Counted from the first letter of the stretch, positions 1 through 5,562 are shown. The stretch is DNA of 7,018 nucleotides from Thalassospiraceae bacterium (GCA_030637845.1 DAOWFT010000124.1:1-7018), one strand, 5' to 3'. Notes: generated from the letters alone by a model not told the origin. Made by a program: numbers and translations.

Positions 1-56
1 GCGCCCCTGACACGCGCAACAATGGCGTCAGATATTTTTCTGCGTCCCGGTGGGGC

Positions 57-62
57 TATAAT
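57..62 (+). promoter_or_regulatory. Possible -10 box of a miaA promoter
   Basis: A perfect TATAAT lies 17 bases ahead of the ATG at 79, with no convincing -35 hexamer at the usual distance (the bases there are T-rich, around 34-39). If it works, transcription would start near 69. That would favour the ATG at 79 over the ATG at 22 as the miaA start, because the box lies inside the longer reading frame. Only the hexamer is seen; activity is inference. Confidence 0.3.
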
Positions 63-78
63 TGTTAGAACGAGGTCC

Positions 79-1047
79 ATGTTGTCAAAAGCCGTATCAA
101 TAAAAAAATTTAAAGCGTTGATAATCGCCGGCCCGACTGCCAGCGGTAAATCATCCCTAGCATTGGATATAGCAGAAAAATATCCATCTACCATAATCAA
201 TGCTGATTCCCAGCAGGTCTATAAGGAGCTTTCAATCCTTAGCGCCCGGCCCTCACCCGATGACGAGGCCCGTTGCCCGCACCGATTGTTCGGTGTGCTG
301 CCCGCGTCCGAGGTCTGCTCGGCTGGCCGTTGGCTGGAAATGGCAAAACCTGAGATCGAGCAAGCATTGGCGGATGGCCGCATACCCTTGTTGGTTGGCG
401 GCACCGGGCTTTATCTGAAAGCATTAACCGAGGGCCTGTCGCCGATTCCCGAAGTTGATCCCGACACGCGCAAAAAGGCCCGCGCCCTGTGGGATGAAGC
501 AGGTGAGGGTGAGTTCATCGCCAAGTTGGCTGAAATTGATCCGCTCAGTGCCGCCCGCATCGCCCCGACGGATTCCCAGCGCCTGATAAGGGCTTATGAG
601 GTTACACTTTCCACCGACAGGCCGTTTTCCGACTGGCGCGATGAGCCAAAGAAGGTGGTTTTTCCTGATATGGCGTTTGCCACGGTCCAGTTATTGCCCG
701 AACGCGACGTCCTTTATGCCGCCATCAACGCCCGCTTTGATAAAATGATGGAGGCTGGCGCACTGGATGAGGTCAAAAACCTTTTAAAACTGGGGCTGGA
801 CAAGGATTTGCCCGCCATGAAGGCGTTGGGCGTGCCTGAGCTGGCGGCCCATATCAGGGGTGAAATGAGCATTATTGATGCCTTAGAAAAGGCCAAAACC
901 GCGTCTCGCAACTATGCCAAGCGCCAGCTTACCTGGGCGCGGCACCAAATGGGCGATGGGGTGCTTAGGCTCGCGCAATATTCGGAAAGCTCAAGGGGTA
1001 AAATCTTTTCATTTATTGACGAGTTTCTGTTGACCGAAAATCCCTGA
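79..1047 (+). CDS. miaA: tRNA dimethylallyltransferase (MiaA)
   Basis: MiaA transfers a dimethylallyl group from DMAPP to N6 of adenosine 37 in tRNAs reading UNN codons, in the cytoplasm; this is the first step toward the ms2i6A modification. With the start at 79 the protein has 322 residues, near the family norm. Visible motifs are the P-loop GPTASGKS (18-25), the substrate/tRNA-contacting NADSQQVY (41-48, where many homologues have DSMQVY), GGTGLYLKAL (107-116) and the C-terminal NYAKRQLTWARHQ signature. The same frame opens earlier at ATG 22 (341 residues), but that start has no ribosome binding site and its extra 19 residues precede the usual N-terminus. The ATG at 79 has GAGG three bases upstream, which is close, so the start is not certain. 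miaA next to ilvB is a common alphaproteobacterial arrangement. Function is very sure, start moderately so. Confidence 0.93.
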   Translation: MLSKAVSIKKFKALIIAGPTASGKSSLALDIAEKYPSTIINADSQQVYKELSILSARPSPDDEARCPHRLFGVLPASEVCSAGRWLEMAKPEIEQALADGRIPLLVGGTGLYLKALTEGLSPIPEVDPDTRKKARALWDEAGEGEFIAKLAEIDPLSAARIAPTDSQRLIRAYEVTLSTDRPFSDWRDEPKKVVFPDMAFATVQLLPERDVLYAAINARFDKMMEAGALDEVKNLLKLGLDKDLPAMKALGVPELAAHIRGEMSIIDALEKAKTASRNYAKRQLTWARHQMGDGVLRLAQYSESSRGKIFSFIDEFLLTENP

Positions 1048-1071
1048 AAGGCTAGTTTGCGCCTCAATTCC

Positions 1072-1110
1072 GGGCCCGCCCCATGGGGTGCGGCCCACTT
1101 TGCGTTTTTT
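1072..1110 (+). terminator. GC-rich hairpin and T6 run between miaA and ilvB
   Basis: Bases 1072-1096 fold into a strong imperfect stem: GGGCC at 1072-1076 pairs with GGCCC at 1092-1096, continued by GC and CCC pairs with one-base bulges, around a short loop at ATG. A run of six T (1105-1110) follows, but nine bases past the stem, farther than in a standard intrinsic terminator. It could weakly terminate miaA transcripts or act as an attenuator or processing structure ahead of ilvB. I see no leader peptide rich in Ile, Leu or Val codons in the 93-bp gap, so classical ilv attenuation is not supported here. Confidence 0.4.
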
Positions 1111-1140
1111 GAGACAAAAATAATATTTAAGGAAAGAACA

Positions 1141-2904
1141 ATGGCAGACCAACAGATGAACGGCGCTGAAATACTGATCAAGGCATTACACGATCAAAGC
1201 GTTGATGTTGTCTTCGGCTATCCCGGTGGCGCGGTTCTTCCTATTTACGATGCTATTTTTCAGCAAAACAAGCTGCGTCATGTTTTGGTTCGCCAAGAAG
1301 GCGGCGCGGTTCATGCCGCCGAAGGTTACGCCAGATCAACCGGCAAGGTTGGCTGTGTTCTGGTTACATCCGGGCCTGGTGCCACCAATGCGGTTACCGG
1401 ATTGCTTGATGCCATGCTCGATTCAATTCCCATGGTTTGCATAACCGGTCAGGTGCCGACGCACCTTATCGGCAACGATGCATTTCAAGAAGCCGACACC
1501 ACCGGCATAACCCGGCCCTGCACCAAACATAATTATCTTGTTAAGGACATAACAGACCTTGCCCGCATAGTTCACGAAGCGTTTCATGTTGCCAGTTCCG
1601 GACGGCCCGGCCCGGTTGTTATTGACCTGCCCAAGGACGTGCAGATGGCTCTTGGCGATTATGTTCCAAAGAACAAGATCGTTCACAAAAGCTACAACCC
1701 GCAGGTTAAGGGCGACAGCGCAAAAATCAAGGAAGCGGTCAAGATGTTGGCCGGCGCTAAAAAGCCGATTATTTATGCCGGTGGCGGGGTTATCAATTCC
1801 GGCCCCGGGGCAGCGCAGCTTTTGACCCAGCTTACTCACCTGACAGAATCCCCCATAACGCTGACGTTGATGGGGCTTGGTGCGTTTCCGGCATCGGATG
1901 AGCAGTTCCTCGGCATGCTCGGCATGCACGGAACCTATGAAGCAAACATGGCGATGCACGATTGCGACGTTATGGTTTGCATAGGTGCGCGTTTTGATGA
2001 CCGCATAACCGGCAGGCTTGATGCGTTTTCGCCTAATTCGAAAAAAATTCACATTGATATCGACCCCAGTTCGATAAATAAAAGCGTGATGGTTGACCTT
2101 CCCATAATCGGCGATGTTGCGCATGTGTTGGAAGATTTCATAAAAATATGGAAAACCAGCCAAGCAAAAATTGATGGCAAAGCCCTAAAATCATGGTGGA
2201 AGGTAATTGATAGTTGGCGAGCAAAGAAATGCCTATCGTACCGTGATGATAAAAAAACCATCATGCCGCAATATGCTATCGAACGTTTGTATGAGCTGAG
2301 CAAGGACCGCAAGGATGTGTTCATCACTACCGAGGTTGGCCAGCATCAAATGTGGGCAGCCCAGCATTTTAAATTTGAAAAGCCAAATCACCTGATGACA
2401 TCGGGCGGCCTTGGCACCATGGGTTATGGCCTGCCTGCGGCCATGGGCGTGCAGGTTGCCCATCCGAAGGCGCTGGTTGTTGATATTGCGGGCGAGGCAT
2501 CCATCTTGATGAACATTCAGGAGCTATCGGCAATTGCCCAGTACCGCCTGCCGGTTAAGGTGTTTATTCTTAATAACCAGTACATGGGAATGGTTCGCCA
2601 GTGGCAGGAACTGCTCCACGGGTCGCGCTATTCCGAAAGCTACATGGAAAGCCTGCCTGATTTTGTAAAGCTGGCCGAAAGTTTTGGCGGCAAGGGTCTG
2701 CGCGCAACCAAACCAGAAGAGCTTGACGGTGTAATCACCGAAATGATGGAAAGCGACACCTTTGTTGTTGCCGATATTTGCGTTGATCAGAGCGAAAACG
2801 TGTTTCCGATGATCCCATCGGGTGCGGCCCATAATGAGATGCTGTTCGGCCCCGATGACAAGGCAGAAAAACCCGTTTCAGAAGAAGGCATGGTTCTGGT
2901 TTAG
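1141..2904 (+). CDS. ilvB: Acetolactate synthase, large catalytic subunit
   Basis: This ThDP-, Mg2+- and FAD-dependent enzyme condenses two pyruvates to 2-acetolactate, or pyruvate with 2-ketobutyrate to 2-aceto-2-hydroxybutyrate. That is the first shared step of Val/Leu and Ile synthesis. The protein has 587 residues, a normal length. The N-terminal ThDP domain shows GYPGGAVLPIYDA (26-38) and the catalytic Glu in RQEGGAV (E53). The middle FAD domain includes KKPIIYAGGGV. The C-terminal ThDP domain carries the GDG-type motif, here AGEAS with E452 where the metal-binding Asp is usual, and N478/N479 of ILNNQYMGMVRQW about 27 residues later. The end, KPVSEEGMVLV, is typical of alphaproteobacteria. 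The ATG at 1141 is chosen because AAGGAAAG (1129-1136) precedes it; an upstream extension to TTG 1057 would run through the hairpin and has no homologous sequence. ilvH follows after 32 bp, probably in one operon. The symbol ilvI is also used for this subunit. Confidence 0.96.
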   Translation: MADQQMNGAEILIKALHDQSVDVVFGYPGGAVLPIYDAIFQQNKLRHVLVRQEGGAVHAAEGYARSTGKVGCVLVTSGPGATNAVTGLLDAMLDSIPMVCITGQVPTHLIGNDAFQEADTTGITRPCTKHNYLVKDITDLARIVHEAFHVASSGRPGPVVIDLPKDVQMALGDYVPKNKIVHKSYNPQVKGDSAKIKEAVKMLAGAKKPIIYAGGGVINSGPGAAQLLTQLTHLTESPITLTLMGLGAFPASDEQFLGMLGMHGTYEANMAMHDCDVMVCIGARFDDRITGRLDAFSPNSKKIHIDIDPSSINKSVMVDLPIIGDVAHVLEDFIKIWKTSQAKIDGKALKSWWKVIDSWRAKKCLSYRDDKKTIMPQYAIERLYELSKDRKDVFITTEVGQHQMWAAQHFKFEKPNHLMTSGGLGTMGYGLPAAMGVQVAHPKALVVDIAGEASILMNIQELSAIAQYRLPVKVFILNNQYMGMVRQWQELLHGSRYSESYMESLPDFVKLAESFGGKGLRATKPEELDGVITEMMESDTFVVADICVDQSENVFPMIPSGAAHNEMLFGPDDKAEKPVSEEGMVLV

Positions 2905-2936
2905 GCCAGCGCCCAACCGCTTAGAGGAATAAAAAA

Positions 2937-3446
2937 GTGCAAGAAAAATCAATCAACAGCCACACTATTTCTGTACTGGTCGATAACGAACCGGGCGTGT
3001 TGGCCCGTGTAATCGGCCTGTTTTCAGGCCGTGGCTACAACATCGAAAGCCTGACCGTGGCCGAAACCCGCCATAAGCGTGGGCTTTCGCGCATTACCAT
3101 TGTTACCACCGGGACCGCAATGATTATTGAGCAGATAAAGGCCCAGCTTAGCCGTTTGGTGCCCATTCATAATGTCGCCGATCTAACCCTTGACGGCCCC
3201 TCGGTAGAGCGCGAAGTTGCATTGGTAAAAGTTGTCGGCACCGGCGAGCATAGGGTTGAGGCCCTTAGGATTGCGGATATTTTCCGCGCCCGTGTGGTCG
3301 ACAGCTCCAACGAAAGCTTTGTTTTTGAAATAGTCGGCGATACCGGCAAGTTAGACGCGTTCGCCGAATTAATGAAACCATTGGGATTAGTTGATTTATC
3401 GCGCTCCGGCGTTGTTGCAATTTCCCGTGGAACCCAATCACTTTAA
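2937..3446 (+). CDS. ilvH: Acetolactate synthase, small regulatory subunit
   Basis: IlvH (also called IlvN) binds the large subunit, raises its activity and confers feedback inhibition by valine. It has 169 residues, close to the 163 or so of E. coli IlvH. The N-terminal ACT domain is clear: SVLVDNEPGVLARVIGLF (12-29) then GRGYNIESLTV (31-41), with N17, G20 and N35 matching the effector-binding positions known from E. coli IlvH (N11, G14, N29). A second domain follows from about residue 80 and ends in SRSGVVAISRG. Translation starts at a GTG with AGAGGA (2923-2928) eight bases upstream; there is no competing ATG. It sits 32 bp after ilvB and 50 bp before ilvC, consistent with one transcript. 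Valine sensitivity is inferred from the conserved residues. Confidence 0.95.
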   Translation: MQEKSINSHTISVLVDNEPGVLARVIGLFSGRGYNIESLTVAETRHKRGLSRITIVTTGTAMIIEQIKAQLSRLVPIHNVADLTLDGPSVEREVALVKVVGTGEHRVEALRIADIFRARVVDSSNESFVFEIVGDTGKLDAFAELMKPLGLVDLSRSGVVAISRGTQSL

Positions 3447-3460
3447 CTAAATATACCAAA

Positions 3461-3466
3461 TATAAT
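3461..3466 (+). promoter_or_regulatory. Possible internal -10 box ahead of ilvC
   Basis: A perfect TATAAT lies in the 50-bp AT-rich gap between ilvH and ilvC, but the -35 region (about 3438-3443, TCACTT) is poor. It could give ilvC some independent transcription starting near 3473. AT-rich spacers produce such hexamers by chance, so this is weak. Confidence 0.2.
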
Positions 3467-3496
3467 TGACCCCCCAACTTTAAGGAAACTAATCAA

Positions 3497-4516
3497 ATGC
3501 GTGTCTATTACGATCAGGATGCTGATGTAAAACTTATCAAAGGCAAAAAAGTTGCCATCGTCGGCTACGGCAGCCAAGGCCATGCCCATGCACTTAATCT
3601 TCGCGATAGCGGCGTAAAGGATGTTTGCGTTGCGCTACGCGAAAGCTCTGCCTCGCGTAAAAAAGCCGAAGGCGAGGGCATCAAATGCATGACCCCGGCA
3701 GAGGCCGGTGCCTGGGCAGATGTTGTTATGATGCTGGTGCCAGATGAGCTTCAGGCCGATCTTTATTACGCCGACCTTGTTGGCAGCATGAAAAAAGGCT
3801 CGGCATTGGTTTTTGCTCACGGTCTTAATGTTCATTTTAATTTAATCGAACCACGCGAAGACCTTGATGTGTTCATGATTGCACCAAAAGGCCCCGGCCA
3901 CACTGTTCGTGGCGAATACCAAAAAGGTGGCGGTGTGCCGTGCTTGGTTGCGGTTCATCAGAACCCATCGGGCAACGCGCTTGAAATTGCATTGTCGTAC
4001 GCTTCTGCCATTGGTGGCGGACGCAGCGGTGTTATCGAAACCACGTTTAAAGAAGAATGAGAAACCGATCTAGTCGGCGAACAGGTTGTTCTTTGCGGTG
4101 GCCTGACCGAACTTATCAAAAACGGTTACGAAACCCTGACCGAAGCCGGCTACGCACCGGAAATGGCATATTTCGAATGCCTGCACGAAGTAAAGTTAAT
4201 TGTGGATTTGATGTACGAAGGCGGCATGGCCAACATGCGCTATTCAATTTCCAACACCGCCGAATACGGCGATTATGTAACCGGGCCGCGTATCATTACA
4301 TCCGATACCAAGAAAGAAATGAAACGGGTGCTGGACGATATTCAGTCGGGCCGTTTCACCCGCGACTGGATGCTCGAATGCAAGGCCGGACAGCCAAGCT
4401 TTAAAGCCACCCGGCGCCGCAACGCCGAACACGGCATCGAAGAAGTGGGCGAAAAACTTCGCGCCATGATGCCGTGGATTGCCAAGAACCAGTTGGTTGA
4501 TAAAGAAAAGAACTAA
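3497..4516 (+). pseudogene. ilvC: Ketol-acid reductoisomerase with in-frame TGA at codon 188
   Basis: IlvC is the Mg2+- and NADPH-dependent enzyme that isomerises and reduces 2-acetolactate (and 2-aceto-2-hydroxybutyrate) to the dihydroxy acids, the second shared step of branched-chain amino-acid synthesis. AAGGAA (3482-3487) precedes the ATG. The N-terminal Rossmann domain shows GYGSQGHAHA (23-32), the NADPH-phosphate contacts R48, S51 and S53, and the catalytic-site H108 and K131. Codon 188 (4058-4060) is TGA. Reading straight through it, without any frameshift, gives a normal class I enzyme of 339 codons with the Mg2+ ligands D191, E195, E227 and E231, then MRYSISNTAEYGDYVTGPR and a typical C-terminus. 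Stopping at TGA leaves 187 residues with no metal site, which should be inactive. V193 also replaces the usual Phe of DLFGEQ. No ribosome binding site is evident for a separate downstream piece (first in-frame ATG at 4163). Explanations are a recent nonsense mutation, a base-calling error, or recoding. The gene's identity is certain; its functional status is open. Confidence 0.9.
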
Positions 4517-4574
4517 GCTTTTTTTAAAGAGCGCCGCATAAGCGGCGGCGACCACTTGGTCGCTTAGTTAAATT
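4517..4574. other. Two small hairpins between ilvC and its terminator
   Basis: After the ilvC stop there is a T7 run and then two adjacent perfect stems. CGCCGC (4532-4537) pairs with GCGGCG (4542-4547) across a four-base loop. GCGACC (4548-4553) pairs with GGTCGC (4558-4563) across ACTT. Neither is followed by a T run, so they are not terminators in themselves. They may stabilise the 3' end of the ilv transcript or slow the polymerase ahead of the strong terminator. The pairing is seen; the role is inference. Confidence 0.4.
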
Positions 4575-4610
4575 AAAGGCGGGGCCGCAAACATGGCTCC
4601 GCCTTTTTTT
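4575..4610 (+). terminator. Strong intrinsic terminator after ilvC
   Basis: AAAGGCGGGGCC (4575-4586) pairs with GGCTCCGCCTTT (4595-4606) as a 12-bp stem with one G-T pair and an eight-base loop, and the strand ends in seven T (4604-4610). This is a textbook Rho-independent terminator for the ilv block. Its last T residues overlap the stop codon of the convergent gene (4609-4611). On the opposite strand the same stem is followed by TTTAATTTAA, so it may serve both directions. Confidence 0.88.
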
Positions 4611-5109
4611 ATTCACCAATGGTTTTATTAAACGTCTCAAACGAGCCCACCCAAAACCAGGCGATTTTGCCGTCATCGGTTTCGACCCCCACCGTGCGGT
4701 GTTTCATTCCGACCCGAAATGAATATATGGGCAGGGTTTTATGTATTTGTTTAAAACGTAACCCGGGTGAGTTTTTGCTTTCTTTCCATAACTTATAATT
4801 TTTTTCCGCCAGTTTTTTTACATCGATGGGCAAATCATCGAAGGTTTCCCAATAGCTGCCTTCGCGCAGAACATTATCCATGTTCAGCGATATAAACTTC
4901 ATGGCCAGTTTGTCGGCCACCTTGGTGTATTCTTTTAACGCCTTGGCCGAAGCCTTTTCCAACCAATCTTGGGCCGTGTCGGTGGAAATAATTTTATCCC
5001 ACTCGGTCTTGTCTTCGACCCGTTCGATTATTTCCCAGGCAATGCGCTCGCGCTCTTGCTCGGGCAGAGTTTTTAACGCCTTAAAAGCCCTGTCCAACAC
5101 CTCTCCCAT
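4609..5109 (-). CDS. Single-chain antitoxin-like / RelE-ParE-like toxin protein (putative)
   Basis: No exact named family is recognised for the 166-residue whole. The C-terminal half (about 78-166) resembles small RelE/ParE-type toxins: an FDDLPIDVKKLAEKNYKLWK helix pair (90-109), LRFKQIH (118-123), then the strands YSFRVGMKHRTVGVE (129-143) and IAWFWVGSFETF (149-160), with the conserved-looking Arg at 132 and 138 and the WFWVG strand. The N-terminal part (1-65), with LDRAFKALKTLPEQERERIA and ERVEDKTEWD, is helical and charged. It resembles the short antitoxins usually encoded just before such toxins as separate genes. Here both lie in one frame. The start ATG (5107-5109) has AAGGGA six bases upstream on its strand; a possible -10 GATAAT lies further upstream without a clear -35. 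Internal ATGs at codons 70 and 77 could in principle give a free toxin, but lack good ribosome binding sites. The gene points against its neighbours and looks like an insertion between ilvC and leuA. Whether it is toxic is unknown. Confidence 0.68.
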   Translation of the reverse strand: MGEVLDRAFKALKTLPEQERERIAWEIIERVEDKTEWDKIISTDTAQDWLEKASAKALKEYTKVADKLAMKFISLNMDNVLREGSYWETFDDLPIDVKKLAEKNYKLWKESKNSPGLRFKQIHKTLPIYSFRVGMKHRTVGVETDDGKIAWFWVGSFETFNKTIGE

Positions 5110-5216
5110 GGTAAATCCCTTGTTTCTGATGAATATGAATTATCTGCCCAGAATGTACGACAAATGGCGGGGGCGGTGCAAACGGCTCAAAAAAACCCAA
5201 AAACCCCCAATAAACA

Positions 5217-5246
5217 TTGACAAAACAGGGGCCGGGCTGTCTTTAT
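5217..5246 (+). promoter_or_regulatory. Probable promoter of the leuA leader
   Basis: A perfect -35 TTGACA (5217-5222) is followed after 18 bases by CTTTAT (5241-5246), a moderate -10. The predicted start near 5253 gives a leader of roughly 310 nt before leuA that includes the Leu-rich short ORF. The position ahead of a regulatory leader supports it; the -10 matches only three of six consensus bases. Confidence 0.5.
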
Positions 5247-5296
5247 GGTGGGGTAAACGGGGCCGAAATGGCTCTCAAGTTTTAAAAGGGTTATTA

Positions 5297-5452
5297 ATGC
5301 AAAGAAGCAGAACCATTGCTGGGGCTAAAGCCCAAGCCAAGGCCAAAGTCGCCACCCAGTCGGGTGAGTGGGTGGCTGGCGCATGGGTACTGCTTGGCGC
5401 TCTTTCACTTTTGCTTCTCACATCCAGGGACCTTCTGCTTAGGAGCCCCTGA
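5297..5452 (+). CDS. Leu-rich leader peptide upstream of leuA (putative attenuator peptide)
   Basis: This 51-residue ORF starts at ATG 5297 with AAGGG (5286-5290) six bases upstream and ends at TGA 5450-5452, 110 bp before leuA. Its last 20 sense codons (from 5390) contain 10 Leu codons: CTG CTT, CTT, CTT TTG CTT CTC, and the final CTT CTG CTT five codons before the stop. By analogy with the leu operon leader of enterobacteria, ribosomes short of charged tRNA-Leu would stall here and change the fold of the RNA downstream. The N-terminal half is basic and Ala-rich (AKAQAKAKVA), unusually long for a leader. A GTG at 5372 with GGTGAG just upstream would give a 26-residue version. An alternative reading is a small membrane protein, since WVAGAWVLLGALSLLLL is hydrophobic. 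Position before leuA, the Leu content and the overlapping hairpins favour a leader. Confidence 0.62.
   Translation: MQRSRTIAGAKAQAKAKVATQSGEWVAGAWVLLGALSLLLLTSRDLLLRSP
5351..5376 (+). promoter_or_regulatory. Hairpin inside the leader ORF
   Basis: GCCACCCA (5351-5358) is perfectly complementary to TGGGTGGC (5369-5376), an 8-bp stem with a ten-base loop. It sits in the coding part of the leader just before the Leu codon cluster and covers the alternative GTG start at 5372. It could serve as a polymerase pause structure that couples translation of the leader to transcription, or hide the internal start. The pairing is seen; the role is inference. Confidence 0.4.
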
Positions 5453-5494
5453 CGCCTACGGCCAAATTTTGTTAAGGCTGGTGACGTTCAGGGG
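5425..5494 (+). promoter_or_regulatory. Alternative hairpins of the leuA leader (attenuator candidate)
   Basis: Two mutually exclusive pairings share the segment around the leader stop codon. CAGGG (5425-5429) can pair with CCCTG (5447-5451), placing the last Leu codons CTT CTG CTT in or near the loop. Alternatively CCCCTGA (5446-5452) can pair with TCAGGGG (5488-5494), extended by CG with CG past one bulged T. A ribosome stalled on the Leu codons would block the first and free the second, as in classical attenuators. No T run follows either stem, so an intrinsic terminator is not visible and the output could be translational or Rho-dependent. From 5495 to leuA I see only an A-rich stretch with a weak AAAGG/CCTTT stem (5496-5512). 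Confidence 0.45.
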
Positions 5495-5562
5495 AAAAGG
5501 AAAAAAACCTTTCGTGAAATTAATTGCACGTTCCAAACAAGCAGTCTCAAGGACCTAGTTTT

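Noticed and set aside
22..78. Longer miaA start at ATG 22 (341 residues)
   Set aside because: No ribosome binding site, an extra N-terminal stretch not typical of MiaA, and a perfect TATAAT at 57-62 inside the extension. The start at 79 fits better, though it is not proven.
1057..1140. N-terminal extension of IlvB from a TTG at 1057
   Set aside because: It would translate the GC hairpin and T run, lacks a ribosome binding site, and bypasses the well-placed AAGGAAAG before ATG 1141.
1423..2163. 246-codon open frame on the minus strand inside ilvB
   Set aside because: It is antisense to an unmistakable acetolactate synthase and its translation shows no recognisable motifs. It is a shadow of codon bias.
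4058..4060. TGA read as Trp through a changed genetic code
   Set aside because: miaA and the leader ORF use TGA as a stop, Trp codons throughout are TGG, and no other in-frame TGA occurs in the genes here.
4057..4404. 115-codon + strand frame starting at the ilvC TGA (ATGA overlap)
   Set aside because: The start overlaps the stop attractively, but the frame is out of phase with clear ilvC coding sequence and its Arg-rich product matches nothing. The ilvC frame continues in phase instead.
4880..5296. Upstream part of the + strand frame that ends with the leader peptide
   Set aside because: It runs antisense through the toxin-like gene and across the leuA promoter. Only the part from ATG 5297, with its ribosome binding site and Leu run, is supported.
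5383..5442. Alternative short ORF at ATG 5383 in another frame
   Set aside because: It has no run of a single regulatory amino acid and no good ribosome binding site. The overlapping frame with ten Leu codons explains the region better.
5496..5512. AAAGG/CCTTT stem as the terminator of the leuA leader
   Set aside because: Only five pairs with an all-A loop and no T run afterwards. Too weak for intrinsic termination.
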